A DNA stretch of 64,000 nt. Source: Parvularcula sp038749595. GTDB lineage: Bacteria > Pseudomonadota > Alphaproteobacteria > Caulobacterales > Parvularculaceae. The notes beneath the pieces were generated by a model. It did no database searches. It was not told where the DNA came from and saw only the letters and a program-made list of their open reading frames with translations. This document shows positions 27,822-37,144 of this stretch, in pieces. Each line of letters opens with the position of its first letter. Position 1 is the first letter of the stretch. Location: NCBI GenBank assembly GCA_038749595.1, contig JBCDHW010000012.1, forward strand, positions 28,099 to 92,098. Reading direction: 5' to 3'. Both the position numbers and the translations under genes were made by a program.

Positions 27822-28439
27822 ATGGACCAGAAGATTTTCTGTCTTGGGTTTCAAAAGACCGGAACGAATTCTGTCACCGCGGCTTTGAAAGTCCTCGGCT
27901 ATACCCGAGTTGCTGGGTATCTCCCGTTTCGCGATTTGGCGAGCGACCCCGCTGTCACCTGGGCCACGATTGAAGAGCGCGCTGAGGAATTGGCGCGGGA
28001 CAACGAGGTCTTTCAAGACACCCCGTGGCCATTGCTCTACGAGAAGTTCGATACGCTTTATCCGGATGCGAAGTTTATTCTGATGATCCGTGAGCCCCAT
28101 TCCTGGGTCGAGAGCTGCGTTGGCGACTTTGCCGATCATGAAAACTACGTACACAAACTGATTTATGGCGTTCCGTATCCCCTTGGACACGAGGACATCT
28201 GGCGCGAACGGTACGAGAAGCACAACGCCGATGTTCAGGCCTATTTTGAGGGGCGTCCGGATAAGCTGTTGGTGATCACAACGGGGGAAGCTGCGTGGGA
28301 GCCACTTTGCGCGTTCCTTGGTCAAGAGGTCCCCGACTTGCCCTGGCCACGCGCGAACACCCGCGCTCAAAAGAAGCGGCTGATGTTTTGGGCCAGGATG
28401 CGTGACCGCCTACGGAACGTTTTCGGCGCGGCTGCTTAA
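27822..28439 (+). CDS. sulfotransferase-family protein
   Basis: A 205-residue protein with the PAPS 5'-phosphosulfate loop as FQKTGTNSV (about residue 10) and the second motif KFILMIREPHSWVES (about residue 85), both hallmarks of the sulfotransferase fold. The acceptor is unknown. The ATG follows GAGGA by six bases. It is divergent from the esterase gene and overlaps the convergent GNAT gene by four bases. Confidence 0.87.
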   Translation: MDQKIFCLGFQKTGTNSVTAALKVLGYTRVAGYLPFRDLASDPAVTWATIEERAEELARDNEVFQDTPWPLLYEKFDTLYPDAKFILMIREPHSWVESCVGDFADHENYVHKLIYGVPYPLGHEDIWRERYEKHNADVQAYFEGRPDKLLVITTGEAAWEPLCAFLGQEVPDLPWPRANTRAQKKRLMFWARMRDRLRNVFGAAA

Positions 28440-28978
28440 GCGAAGAACGCTTCGCGCGGCGTCTTCCAGATTTCTAAGTTTCCGGCGATGGGGTGGTAGA
28501 ATGCTTCACGCGTGTTGGACGCGCCGAGCTTAGCGGCGACGCGTTGTGATCCGACATTGCTCGGTTCGATGACGTGGATGAGGTGCGCGAGATCAGGGTG
28601 CCGCTCAAGGGTCCATCGTCCGGCAGCTTTCGCGGCTTCGACGGCGTAGCCGCGTCGGCCGCGGCGGGGATGGATGGTCCACCCGACTTCCAGTCCTGGC
28701 CAACCCTCGGGTTGCCACGGCCCCACGCGGCCAACGAGGGTTCCCGTTGACCGCTCAACCACCGCCATGAACGAAAACCCTACGAGGTCCCAGTGACCCT
28801 CGACCATCGCAATGTGGCGCCCCGCCTCTTCTCGCGATGCGGGGCCGGGGCCCAAGAAAGCTTCCACGTTGGGTTGGTTGAACAATTCTCGGTAGGTGGC
28901 CACATCGTGAAGAGTGAACCGCCTGAGATAAAGCCGCTCCGTTTGCAGGACAATGGCGCCGGGAGCGGGCTTGGTCAT
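28436..28978 (-). CDS. GNAT-family N-acetyltransferase (RimJ-like)
   Basis: A 180-residue acetyl-CoA-dependent acetyltransferase of the RimJ/RimL branch. It opens with LQTERLYLRRFTLHD, contains VGWTIHPRRGRRGYAVEAA, which covers the pyrophosphate-binding Arg/Gly loop, and ends with the AAKLGA strand typical of the fold. Acceptor unknown. Its ATG overlaps the mdh stop (ATGA), so it is co-translated with malate dehydrogenase. Confidence 0.88.
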   Translation of the reverse strand: MTKPAPGAIVLQTERLYLRRFTLHDVATYRELFNQPNVEAFLGPGPASREEAGRHIAMVEGHWDLVGFSFMAVVERSTGTLVGRVGPWQPEGWPGLEVGWTIHPRRGRRGYAVEAAKAAGRWTLERHPDLAHLIHVIEPSNVGSQRVAAKLGASNTREAFYHPIAGNLEIWKTPREAFFA

Positions 28979-29937
28979 GCGAGGCTCGGCTCGATGCGCT
29001 TACAGGCTTCGACGAGGTCTTCGACCGCTGCGACCGAGTGGTCGAACATCTGCTTCTCTTCCTCGGTGAAGTTGATCTCAAGGATCCGCTCAGCGCCCTC
29101 GTCACCGATAACGATCGGCACACCGACATAGCGGTCCTTCACGCCGAACTCACCATTCAGGTAAGCCGCACACGGAACGACCACCTTTTTGTCCTTGAGA
29201 TAGCTCTCCGCCATCTGGATCGCCGACGCGGCTGGGGCGTAGTAGGCGGAGCCGGTCTTCAGTAGACCAACGATCTCGCCGCCGCCCTTACGGGTGCGGT
29301 CAACGATCGCGTCGAGCTTTTCTTGTGTGGTCCAACCGAGCTGCACCATGTCCGGCAGCGAGACGCCCGCGACGGTGGAGTAACGCAAACTTGGGACCAT
29401 CGTGTCGCCGTGGCCGCCTAGGACGAAGGCCGTAACGCTCTCGACACTGACGTTGAACTCTTCCGCCAGGAACATGCGGAAGCGCGAGCTGTCAAGGATG
29501 CCCGCCATGCCGACGACTTTGCTCGTGGGCAGGCCCGAGAATTTCTGCAGGGCCCAGACCATCGCATCGAGCGGGTTGGTGATGCAGATGACAAAGGCGT
29601 TCGGCGCGTGCTTGGCGATGCCTTCACCGACGGACTTCATCACCTTCAAGTTGATCTCGACGAGGTCGTCGCGGCTCATCCCCGGCTTGCGCGGTACCCC
29701 GGCGGTGACGATGCAGACGTCGGCGCCTGCGATATCGGCGTAGTCCTGGGTGCCTTTCAGGCGGCAGTCGTAACCGTCGACCGGCGCGGACTGGGCGATA
29801 TCGAGACCCTTACCTTCTGGGATTCCCTCAGCAATGTCGAACAGGATGACATCGCCAAGCTCCTTCTGCGCCGCGATGTGAGCGAGCGTCCCGCCGATCA
29901 TACCTGATCCGATGAGGGCGATTTTTTTGCGGGCCAT
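28975..29937 (-). CDS. mdh: malate dehydrogenase
   Basis: NAD-dependent TCA-cycle enzyme oxidising malate to oxaloacetate. The 320-residue LDH-like MDH has GSGMIGGTLAH at the NAD site, GVPRKPGMSRDDL (substrate Arg loop) and the catalytic histidine in GGHGDTMVP (about residue 176). GGAG lies seven bases before the ATG at 29937. It lies between the sdh/zapE cluster and GNAT on the same strand; the usual sucCD neighbours are not in the window. Confidence 0.97.
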   Translation of the reverse strand: MARKKIALIGSGMIGGTLAHIAAQKELGDVILFDIAEGIPEGKGLDIAQSAPVDGYDCRLKGTQDYADIAGADVCIVTAGVPRKPGMSRDDLVEINLKVMKSVGEGIAKHAPNAFVICITNPLDAMVWALQKFSGLPTSKVVGMAGILDSSRFRMFLAEEFNVSVESVTAFVLGGHGDTMVPSLRYSTVAGVSLPDMVQLGWTTQEKLDAIVDRTRKGGGEIVGLLKTGSAYYAPAASAIQMAESYLKDKKVVVPCAAYLNGEFGVKDRYVGVPIVIGDEGAERILEINFTEEEKQMFDHSVAAVEDLVEACKRIEPSLA

Positions 29938-30045
29938 GGAGTGTCTCCTTCAACTACTCAAAACTGGTGGCCGCGCTCTAGGCGCCTTAGCGCTGCGCTG
30001 CAATGACAGGTGACGGTAGCGTTTGGTCGGAGTAGGGCGACCGAG

Positions 30046-30393
30046 GTGGTTAAGTTCCTACGTCTCTTCGCGCTTCTCGCGCTGGTGCACCCGGCCCTGA
30101 CCGGCGGCATGCTGCATGTCGACGTTGGGGGGCCAACGGTCGTTGTCACCGTTTGCAGTGAGCACGGCACCTACGAGATGCCCCTCGATTTTGGCGATGT
30201 CCCGCAGGATGAGGGTTCTTTCTCGTGCGGCGACTGCGTCTTGGCCGTTGCCTCAGTTTCAGAGCTACCGCGGCTGATCGAACCTGTGCCGACGGGGAGA
30301 GACCGCTTCGGTGCCGTGCCGCCGGACGATCACCGCTTCATTCCCTATGCTTGGCGCGCGCCGCCGCTTCGGGGGCCGCCATCCTTCGTTTGA
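30046..30393 (+). CDS. DUF2946-like exported Cys-containing protein
   Basis: A roughly 115-residue protein with an N-terminal hydrophobic signal (VKFLRLFALLALVHPAL), a VCSEHG motif and a paired-cysteine motif SCGDCVLA. These fit DUF2946-type small proteins found beside copper and heavy-metal genes. I prefer the GTG at 30046, since it starts the signal peptide; the frame is open to a GTG at 30010. It is followed 42 bases later by a Met/His-rich outer-membrane-type protein, so a two-gene metal-related operon is likely. Confidence 0.7.
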   Translation: MVKFLRLFALLALVHPALTGGMLHVDVGGPTVVVTVCSEHGTYEMPLDFGDVPQDEGSFSCGDCVLAVASVSELPRLIEPVPTGRDRFGAVPPDDHRFIPYAWRAPPLRGPPSFV

Positions 30394-30435
30394 GATCCTC
30401 TTCCGTGATCTGATACCAAACGAAGGACTTCCTCG

Positions 30436-31521
30436 ATGAAGACAACGCTCTTTGGCGGCCTTGCGCTCGCCACCGCTCTCTCGCCTGTTTTTATGACCCA
30501 AGCGGTCGCCTTTGATGGCCCCCACGCCGCTGACCATGCGCCGATCGGCGTGATGGCCGACCACCGCCACGCCAAGGGCGAGTTTATGGTCAGCTATCGC
30601 TTTATGCGCATGGACATGGACGGGAACCGCGACGGAACCGACAGCCTGTCGCCCGAAACGATCGTCACGACCGTGCCGAACCGCTTTTTCGGAAACCCGA
30701 TGCAGCCGCCGACCCTCCGCGTGGTGCCGCTCAACATGACCATGGACATGCACATGGTCGGCGCCATGTACGGGTTGACCGATCGCATCACGCTGATGGC
30801 GATGGGCTCCTACCTCACCAGCTCGATGGACCACGTTACCTTCCATGGCGGCATGGGGACTACGGTGCTCGGCAACTTCGAGACCGAGACCGCGGGCTTC
30901 GGCGATACGACGGTGATGGCGATCGTCGGCCTCGACAATGGCGCGGACGAGGCGCTGCAGGTCAACGTCAACCTCGGCTTCAGCTTACCTACGGGGTCCA
31001 TCACGGAGACGGACCAGATCTTGACCCCCATGGGCGGAACGCCGAGCCCACGGCTGCCCTATCCGATGCAACTTGGTTCGGGCACGGTCGATTTCAGACC
31101 TGGCCTCACCTATCGCGATCGCGAGGGAAAAATCTCCTGGGGCGGACAAATGTCAGCGATCGTGCGCTTGGGTGAAAACGATGAAGGTTACGCGCTGGGT
31201 GACCGGCTCGAAGCGACCGGTTGGCTCGGATTTTCGCCTAGCCACGCGGTCACGGGTTCGCTCCGCCTGCGTGCCATGACCCAGGGCGCGATTGACGGGC
31301 AAGACCCGGCGATTGTGGCACCGGTGCAGACGGCTGACCCGGACAATCTCGGCGGCGAGACTGTAGAGATCCTCTTTGGTCTGAACTTAGCGGGTCAAGA
31401 GGACTGGCGCCGTGGCCATCGCCTGGCCGCGGAGGTTGGCTTGCCGCTCTATCGTGATCTGAACGGTCCCCAGCTGGAGACCGATCTGACATTCACCTTG
31501 GGATGGCAAAAAGCCTGGTAG
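30436..31521 (+). CDS. outer-membrane transporter-like beta-barrel (phenol MetA/metal-locus type)
   Basis: A 361-residue exported protein with a signal peptide (about 25 residues, ending in AVAF) and many short amphipathic strands, ending with LTFTLGWQKAW. It resembles the 'transporter' family related to MetA of meta-pathway phenol degradation, often seen in metal loci. Its N-terminal half is rich in methionine and histidine (FMRMDMDGN, MTMDMHMVGAMYG, HHRHAK-like ADHRHAK), which would suit Cu(I) or Ag(I) contact. GAAGGA precedes the ATG. Confidence 0.75.
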   Translation: MKTTLFGGLALATALSPVFMTQAVAFDGPHAADHAPIGVMADHRHAKGEFMVSYRFMRMDMDGNRDGTDSLSPETIVTTVPNRFFGNPMQPPTLRVVPLNMTMDMHMVGAMYGLTDRITLMAMGSYLTSSMDHVTFHGGMGTTVLGNFETETAGFGDTTVMAIVGLDNGADEALQVNVNLGFSLPTGSITETDQILTPMGGTPSPRLPYPMQLGSGTVDFRPGLTYRDREGKISWGGQMSAIVRLGENDEGYALGDRLEATGWLGFSPSHAVTGSLRLRAMTQGAIDGQDPAIVAPVQTADPDNLGGETVEILFGLNLAGQEDWRRGHRLAAEVGLPLYRDLNGPQLETDLTFTLGWQKAW

Positions 31522-31530
31522 GTTGAGGGG

Positions 31531-31581
31531 GAACGGTCGCGGGCCGTGGAGCCCTGCCACCATGGCCCGCGATTGTCGTTC
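31531..31581. terminator. bidirectional hairpin between convergent genes
   Basis: TCGCGGGCC (31537-31545) and GGCCCGCGA (31564-31572) make a 9-bp perfect stem, flanked by GAACG (31531-31535) and CGTTC that extend it after a small bulge. It lies between the plus-strand barrel gene ending at 31521 and the minus-strand symporter ending at 31584, so it can serve both. No long T-run is present. Confidence 0.6.
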
Positions 31582-31583
31582 CG

Positions 31584-33053
31584 CTACTCCGCCGGCGCTT
31601 CGCTCGAGTCGCCAGCTTCCTTGGCCGCTGCGTCACGCGCTTTGAAATACTCGCGCGTCATCGTGAAGACGACGGGGCTGAGAATGATCAAGGCCACCAG
31701 GTTCGGCGCAGCCATCATGCCGGTCAGTGTATCGGCCACCAGCCAGACGAGTTCGATGATGTTGGTGATGTCGTCCTTGAACGCAACCAGAGACGCGCCG
31801 CCGAACACCACCGCGATCCAGCTGAGCCGGAAAGGAAAAATCGCTTTCTCTGAGAACAGAAAAGCGCAGCACCGCTCGCCGTAATAGGACCAACCAAGGA
31901 TCGTCGTGAAGGCGAAGATCACGAGGCTGATCGAAACGATATGCTCGCCCACGCCCGTCAGCGTCGCATCGAACGCCGCGGCGGTGAGGGGAACAGCGAT
32001 CAAGCATTGCTCGGGCCGATCGTTCTCCAGGAACTGGCTGAGCGTTTCAGCGGTAGGCTGACAAACATCAGCGACAACGCCCGAGGTCAGAATGACCAGC
32101 GCCGTCAACGTACAGATGATCAGTGTGTCAATGATCGTCCCGAGCATGGCGACGATGCCTTGGTTGACCGGGTCTTTGTTCTTGGCCGCGGCGTGCGCGA
32201 TAGGCGCAGACCCTTGTCCCGCTTCGTTGGAGAAAATCCCGCGGGCGACCCCGCGTTGCATCGCCAGCATGAGGAGCCCGATAGAAATCCCAGTTCCTGC
32301 GCTATCCAAACCAAATGCGCCGCGGAAAATCGCGCCAAATGCCGCTGGAACCGCGCTAATGTTCAGTGCAATGACGATCAAACCGGCAATAAGGTAGGTC
32401 GCCGCCATAAACGGTACGAGTTTCGATGCAACACCTGCGATCCGTTTGACACCGCCGAGGATCACAGCAGCCGCCGCGGCCGAGAGGACGGCGGCGGTCA
32501 CGAACGGATTGATCCCGTAAGCGGCGTTCAGCCCATCGGCAATCGAGTTCGACTGCACCATCGCGCCGGTGCCCCAGGCGCCGAAGATCCCGAACGTAGC
32601 GAACAAACCCGCGAGCCAGATCCACTTCTGGCCCATGCCGTTTTTGATGTAGTACATTGGCCCACCGACATGGTTGCCATTGGCGTCGGTTTCGCGGAAC
32701 CGCAAGGCGAGCAGGCCTTCGGAGTATTTCGTCGCTGTACCGACGATTGCGGTCATCCACATCCAGAAGACGGCGCCAGGCCCACCGATTGCAATCGCCG
32801 CAGCGACGCCGCCAATGTTCCCGGTCCCGATGGTCGACGACAGTGCGGTCATGAGCGCACCAAACGGAGAAACTTCGCCGTCTGACTGGCCGGTCCGTTT
32901 CCGGAAGAGCTCAGAAAACGCAAAGCCCAGCTTCCGCACCGGCAGAAACTTGAGGCTCACGGTCAGGTAGAGACCCGTTCCCAGCAGCAGCGCCAGCATT
33001 GGGATGCCCCAAACGATGTCGTTCAACTGCGCGATGATCTGTTCGAAGTTCAT
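31584..33053 (-). CDS. sodium:alanine/glycine symporter (AGCS family)
   Basis: A 489-residue inner-membrane sodium-coupled amino-acid importer with about eleven helices. AGCS hallmarks are LSSTIGTGNIGGVAAAI near residue 75, GGPGAVFWMWM after it, and SNEAGQGSAPIAHAAA near residue 280. An Ala/Glu-rich cytoplasmic tail closes the chain. It stands alone, ending near a shared hairpin terminator. Confidence 0.94.
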   Translation of the reverse strand: MNFEQIIAQLNDIVWGIPMLALLLGTGLYLTVSLKFLPVRKLGFAFSELFRKRTGQSDGEVSPFGALMTALSSTIGTGNIGGVAAAIAIGGPGAVFWMWMTAIVGTATKYSEGLLALRFRETDANGNHVGGPMYYIKNGMGQKWIWLAGLFATFGIFGAWGTGAMVQSNSIADGLNAAYGINPFVTAAVLSAAAAAVILGGVKRIAGVASKLVPFMAATYLIAGLIVIALNISAVPAAFGAIFRGAFGLDSAGTGISIGLLMLAMQRGVARGIFSNEAGQGSAPIAHAAAKNKDPVNQGIVAMLGTIIDTLIICTLTALVILTSGVVADVCQPTAETLSQFLENDRPEQCLIAVPLTAAAFDATLTGVGEHIVSISLVIFAFTTILGWSYYGERCCAFLFSEKAIFPFRLSWIAVVFGGASLVAFKDDITNIIELVWLVADTLTGMMAAPNLVALIILSPVVFTMTREYFKARDAAAKEAGDSSEAPAE

Positions 33054-33217
33054 CCGGGCCGCTCTCCTCAGAATTCCTGGCTCAAAGCGACGGACGCTAG
33101 GGGCGGCGCTTGCGCTTGTCTAGAATATGTCGGTGGCAGGAGAAACGGCCCGTGAAAATCGCTTTCGAGCACTTATCTGCTATAGATCGCGGTCTGGGGT
33201 GAAGGGTGTTGTGGCTT

Positions 33218-34027
33218 ATGCGTTGGTTGGGGGAGCTGTTTAGGCGGCACCGGACATACACTGTGTTGATGGTCTGGTTCGCGATTGCGACGCCGATGTT
33301 CGCCGTGTTGATGGCCTTCGACGCGCGCCAGGTGGATGGCGCGAACGTTTGGCTCAAGTCCGTCAAGTTCGGTGGTTCTTTTGTCACCTACTATTTCGCA
33401 TTGGCGTTTTTCGCTAGGTGGATGCCGCCGGGCTCGAAGGACCGGTTCTGGCAGCGTGCCGCGGTCGTCGCGATGGTCATCGCGATTGTCTATGAATTCG
33501 TCTGGCTGACGGCAGCCGGCTATCTCGGCATCCGCTCCCACTACAATTACGACGGCGGCCTGTTCACGATCCTCTACCCGGTAGCGGGGTTGATGGCGCT
33601 GATCCTTGTGCTCGGTGCGTTGGCGATGGGGACCGCGATCTTGCGGGGCAAACACGATGCTCCGAACCCGGCCATGGCCGCCGCGATCGGTTGGGGGCTC
33701 GTGTTGGTGTTTATTCTCACGCCGATTGTTGGCTTTCCGCTATCGAATGGTCCGACAAACCTTGGTGGTTCCTTCAACGGTTATGGCGAGGGCCTGTTCG
33801 GATGGCGCGTGCCGGGAGGTGATCTGCGTGCGGCGCATTTCCTGGCCACCCATGCGCTTCATGTCGTGCCGTTGGTCGCCTTTCTGCCGACCCGCATTTT
33901 CAAGGATGCGCTTGGGATCTGGCTCGTCCGGCTGATTGCCTTAGGGTATGCAGCGGTCGTGTTGGTCCTCGCGATCAACGTTGTCCGTGGACAAGACCTC
34001 CCCGCCATCCTGCGGATGCCAACTTAA
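33218..34027 (+). CDS. polytopic membrane protein of unknown function
   Basis: A 269-residue hydrophobic protein with about seven helices. The loop after helix 1 reads FDARQVDGANVWLKSVKFGGSF, and a conserved-looking loop holds GFPLSNGPTNLGG and HALHVVPLVAF. I do not recognise a named family. The frame also permits a GTG start at 33206; ATG at 33218 is preferred because GAAGGG lies about ten bases ahead. It ends convergently over the zapE stop (4-base overlap). Confidence 0.7.
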   Translation: MRWLGELFRRHRTYTVLMVWFAIATPMFAVLMAFDARQVDGANVWLKSVKFGGSFVTYYFALAFFARWMPPGSKDRFWQRAAVVAMVIAIVYEFVWLTAAGYLGIRSHYNYDGGLFTILYPVAGLMALILVLGALAMGTAILRGKHDAPNPAMAAAIGWGLVLVFILTPIVGFPLSNGPTNLGGSFNGYGEGLFGWRVPGGDLRAAHFLATHALHVVPLVAFLPTRIFKDALGIWLVRLIALGYAAVVLVLAINVVRGQDLPAILRMPT

Positions 34028-35172
34028 GCGGCGGTGTTCGGGGTGTCGTGTTCGCAGACATGCTCTTCGCGAAGATAGTCCTCGCTGCGCATCTCGAAGA
34101 GACGGCTGGCGGTGCGCTCAAACTCGAAGGCGAGTTTCCCCTCCGGGTACAGAGCATCCGGCTCCGCTGCCGCTGAGCAAATCAGCTTACAGCGGTGATC
34201 ATAAAGAGCATCGATCAGGGTGCGGAACCTACTCGCCGCGTCAGCATTCTCTGGGCTGAGCAGCGGAATGTCATCGAGGAATAGAGTGGAGTAGAACTTG
34301 GCGAGAGCCAGATAGTCAGAAGAACCAAGGGGTTGGTCGCAGAAATGGGCGAAGCTGCCCCGCCCGATCGGTCCCATCGCCTTGGGGATCGTCAGTTCAC
34401 GACCAGCGACGGTGATCACGGCTTTGTCGACAGCCCCGCCCTGGGTCTGCGCGGTGAAGGCCGCGTCCATCGCCGCGGTGCTCTCTCCGCCTAAAGGTGA
34501 GAAATAGAGGCCATGCTTTTGCAGTCCGGAGAGCCTGTAGTCCTCGGCTGCTTGCAAATGGTGCAGGTCGAGCGTTTCGGAAATCAGCGCGATGAACGGT
34601 AGAAAGAGCTCACGATTGATGCCGTCCTTATAAAGATCAGTTGGATGCCGGTTCGATGTCACAACGAGGGTGCCGCCGCGCTCAAAATAGTGCTCGAAAA
34701 GGCGACCAACGAGCATCGCGTCGGCGATATCTGTGATTTGCATTTCATCAAGGCACAAAAGTTCAGCACGCTGAAAAGCGGCTTTGGCGGCGTGGGGAAT
34801 GGGATCGTCAAGACCAAAGCGCCGCGCCCGGGCGGGGTCTTTGCGCCGTTCGCCGTCCGTCATCTTGCGCCATCCCGCGATGAAGGCGTGCATCTCCTCC
34901 ATGAAGGCATGATAGTGCAGGCGGCGCGTGGGTAAGTCGGGCGCCGACCGCGCAAACATATCCATCAGGAGCGTTTTTCCCGCCCCGACCCCGCCGTAGA
35001 GATAAAGCCCGCCAGCATCGCGGGGCGCTTGCCAGGGCAAATGACGCGGTTTTTCATTGCGCAGACGATCTTCAAGCGCGCCCAAAGCCTCGGCTGCCGC
35101 ACCCTGGGCGGGATCAGGCCGCAGGCTACCTTCAGCCAGCATCGTCTGGTAATTCTGCAGCGTCTGCGCCAT
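34024..35172 (-). CDS. zapE: cell-division ATPase ZapE (AFG1 family)
   Basis: A 382-residue P-loop ATPase; the family includes mitochondrial AFG1/LACE1 and E. coli ZapE, which acts at the FtsZ ring. Walker A GGVGAGKTLLMDMF (about residue 60), Walker B LLCLDEMQITD and the sensor TSNRHPTDLYK are visible. The frame is open 17 codons further upstream, but the ATG at 35172 has GAGGT close before it and matches the family start. In alphaproteobacteria it usually precedes mdh; here about 4 kb of other genes lie between. Confidence 0.92.
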   Translation of the reverse strand: MAQTLQNYQTMLAEGSLRPDPAQGAAAEALGALEDRLRNEKPRHLPWQAPRDAGGLYLYGGVGAGKTLLMDMFARSAPDLPTRRLHYHAFMEEMHAFIAGWRKMTDGERRKDPARARRFGLDDPIPHAAKAAFQRAELLCLDEMQITDIADAMLVGRLFEHYFERGGTLVVTSNRHPTDLYKDGINRELFLPFIALISETLDLHHLQAAEDYRLSGLQKHGLYFSPLGGESTAAMDAAFTAQTQGGAVDKAVITVAGRELTIPKAMGPIGRGSFAHFCDQPLGSSDYLALAKFYSTLFLDDIPLLSPENADAASRFRTLIDALYDHRCKLICSAAAEPDALYPEGKLAFEFERTASRLFEMRSEDYLREEHVCEHDTPNTAA

Positions 35173-35198
35173 GGCTACCTCGGATAGGGATGGCGAGT

Positions 35199-36173
35199 AT
35201 GGCTGACAACGGTTCGGTTTCAATTGACGACGTCCGCGCGGCGCAACGGCGCATCGCCGATCATATCGTCCGCACGCCGCTCCTTCAGGCTGATGCTTTG
35301 GATGAGCGCGCGGGCGGCGCGGTCTTTTGCAAGGCTGAGTGTTTGCAAGGCACGGGTTCGTTCAAGCTGCGCGGGGCGATGAACCATGTCCTCTCGCTGC
35401 GCGAGGACCAAAAGCCAGGTGGTGTTGTCGCCTATTCTTCGGGTAACCACGCCCAAGGTGTGGCGCGGGCGGCAAAGCGCGCAGGCGTCCCCGCAGCGAT
35501 CGTGATGCCATCCGATGCGCCTCTTGCGAAACGTCAGCGGACCGCGCGCGACGGTGCCGAGGTGATCCTCTACGACCGTGTCCGGGAGAGCCGCGAGGAG
35601 ATTGGCGCGCGCCTAGCCGAAGAGCGCGGCGCTGTTCTGATCCCTCCGTTTGATCATCCGCTCACTGTTGCGGGCCAGGGGACCGCCGGGTTGGAAATCG
35701 TCGAGGATATGGCGCAACCGATCGATCAATTGGTGATTTGCGGAGGAGGCGGCGGTCTCGCCGCGGGCATCACCCTCGCTGTACGTGACCAGCATCCGCA
35801 TGCGGAAATTTATGTGGTGGAGCCGGAAGGCTTTGACGACACCGGGCGATCTCTGGCGTCAGGGTCGATCCAGCGGAACGATCAGTTGACGGGCTCCATC
35901 TGCGATGCCTTGCTCTCGCCGACACCAGGCGTGCTGCCGTTCGCGATCCTTTCCGATGCTGGGGCACGCGGAGTCACGGTTTCCGATGACGAGGCGTTGT
36001 CCGCGATGGCCTTCGCGATGCATGAGCTGAAGGTGGTGCTGGAGCCGGGCGGCGCCGTGGCTTTGGCGGCGGTTCTCTCGGGTAAAGTGGAGACCCGCGG
36101 CAAGGTTACCGTGCTCACGCTGTCTGGCGGCAACGCCGACAACGCTATGATAAACCGCGCACTTTCGCTCTAG
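35199..36173 (+). CDS. PLP-dependent threonine/serine dehydratase
   Basis: A 324-residue fold-type II PLP enzyme. The PLP lysine is in GSFKLRGA (about residue 50), the substrate loop is YSSGNHAQG, the phosphate-binding Gly loop is CGGGGGLAAG, and the Ser/Cys pyridine contact lies in LTLSGGNAD. It lacks the C-terminal ACT regulatory domain, so it is the catabolic-type dehydratase or a serine racemase. The ATG at 35199 is favoured because AGGGA lies about eight bases ahead; another ATG at 35190 is in frame. It is divergent from zapE. Confidence 0.9.
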   Translation: MADNGSVSIDDVRAAQRRIADHIVRTPLLQADALDERAGGAVFCKAECLQGTGSFKLRGAMNHVLSLREDQKPGGVVAYSSGNHAQGVARAAKRAGVPAAIVMPSDAPLAKRQRTARDGAEVILYDRVRESREEIGARLAEERGAVLIPPFDHPLTVAGQGTAGLEIVEDMAQPIDQLVICGGGGGLAAGITLAVRDQHPHAEIYVVEPEGFDDTGRSLASGSIQRNDQLTGSICDALLSPTPGVLPFAILSDAGARGVTVSDDEALSAMAFAMHELKVVLEPGGAVALAAVLSGKVETRGKVTVLTLSGGNADNAMINRALSL

Positions 36174-36180
36174 GCTGTGG

Positions 36181-37086
36181 TCAGGCTTGTTTGAGACGTG
36201 GCCTGACGAAGAGGCGATCTTCAAAGGCCACGGCAAGGCACGACGCGACAACAATCAGTGCACCGACGTAAAGCCGCCAATGGGGTTGCTCCCCAAACAA
36301 AAACCACCCGAACGCAACGCTTGCGGGGAGGGCCAGGTATTCGAAAGGCGCCAGACGCTGCGCCTCCGCTCCGCGATACGCCATGCTCATTAGCCACCAC
36401 ACCGTGAACGCGACGCATCCAAGCAGCGCCGTCGCTGCAATGTTCTCTAGGCTGATGAAAAACGGTGGCGGGGTGGCGGTGAAAACCGGGGAGACGATGA
36501 CGAAGCCGATCAAATACGCCATCGGCATGACGTTACCAAACATCGTCAGGGTTTCCGTGTCTTCGCTCCGTGTACGTAATCTCAGCAGCACGAGCGTGAC
36601 CGCGTAGCCGAGGGCCGCGGCCAATGCGGCCAGCGTTCCCAGGGTTCGGTTCCCGTCCTCCGGCGCCCCCAGGCCAGAGGCCGAGAGCGCGAATGCCGCG
36701 CCCGCGAAACCGACACCAGCTGCAATGACCGAAACGGCGCTGATGCGTTCGCCGAGGATGAGCTTTGCAATTGGCGGCACCATCAGCGCTGAGGTGAACC
36801 CCAAAGCCGTCGCCTCGGCGAGGGCGATTTGGGTGATCGACCAGAAAAAGGTTGTCGCCGTGGTCACCTGAATAGCGCCCCGAACAGCGTGGAAGCGAAA
36901 AGCCTCGGCCTTGGGAAAAGGGCGCTTACGGAGGATAAAGATCGTCAGTCCGATGACGGAACCAAAGATAAAGCGCCACATCGTAAGAGAAACGACCGCG
37001 ACGTCTAAAGCGACAACCTTCACGATCGCATCGAGAAGGGTACCCAGAGCCACGGCGAGGGTCACAATGAAGAAGGGCGAGCGCAT
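36181..37086 (-). CDS. EamA-family drug/metabolite transporter
   Basis: A 301-residue inner-membrane protein with ten predicted helices arranged as two five-helix EamA repeats (about residues 10-140 and 150-285). Substrate unknown; relatives export amino acids or metabolites. Typical features are the AEATALGFTSALMVPPIAK segment at the end of the first repeat and EYLALPASVAFGWFLFGEQP in the second. It is convergent with the dehydratase gene and lies just downstream of sdhB. Confidence 0.9.
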   Translation of the reverse strand: MRSPFFIVTLAVALGTLLDAIVKVVALDVAVVSLTMWRFIFGSVIGLTIFILRKRPFPKAEAFRFHAVRGAIQVTTATTFFWSITQIALAEATALGFTSALMVPPIAKLILGERISAVSVIAAGVGFAGAAFALSASGLGAPEDGNRTLGTLAALAAALGYAVTLVLLRLRTRSEDTETLTMFGNVMPMAYLIGFVIVSPVFTATPPPFFISLENIAATALLGCVAFTVWWLMSMAYRGAEAQRLAPFEYLALPASVAFGWFLFGEQPHWRLYVGALIVVASCLAVAFEDRLFVRPRLKQA

Positions 37087-37144
37087 TGCTCGGCGCCTAG
37101 CGCGCGAGCGATGCGAGAGCGAACAGTTTTAGATGCGAGAGGTC

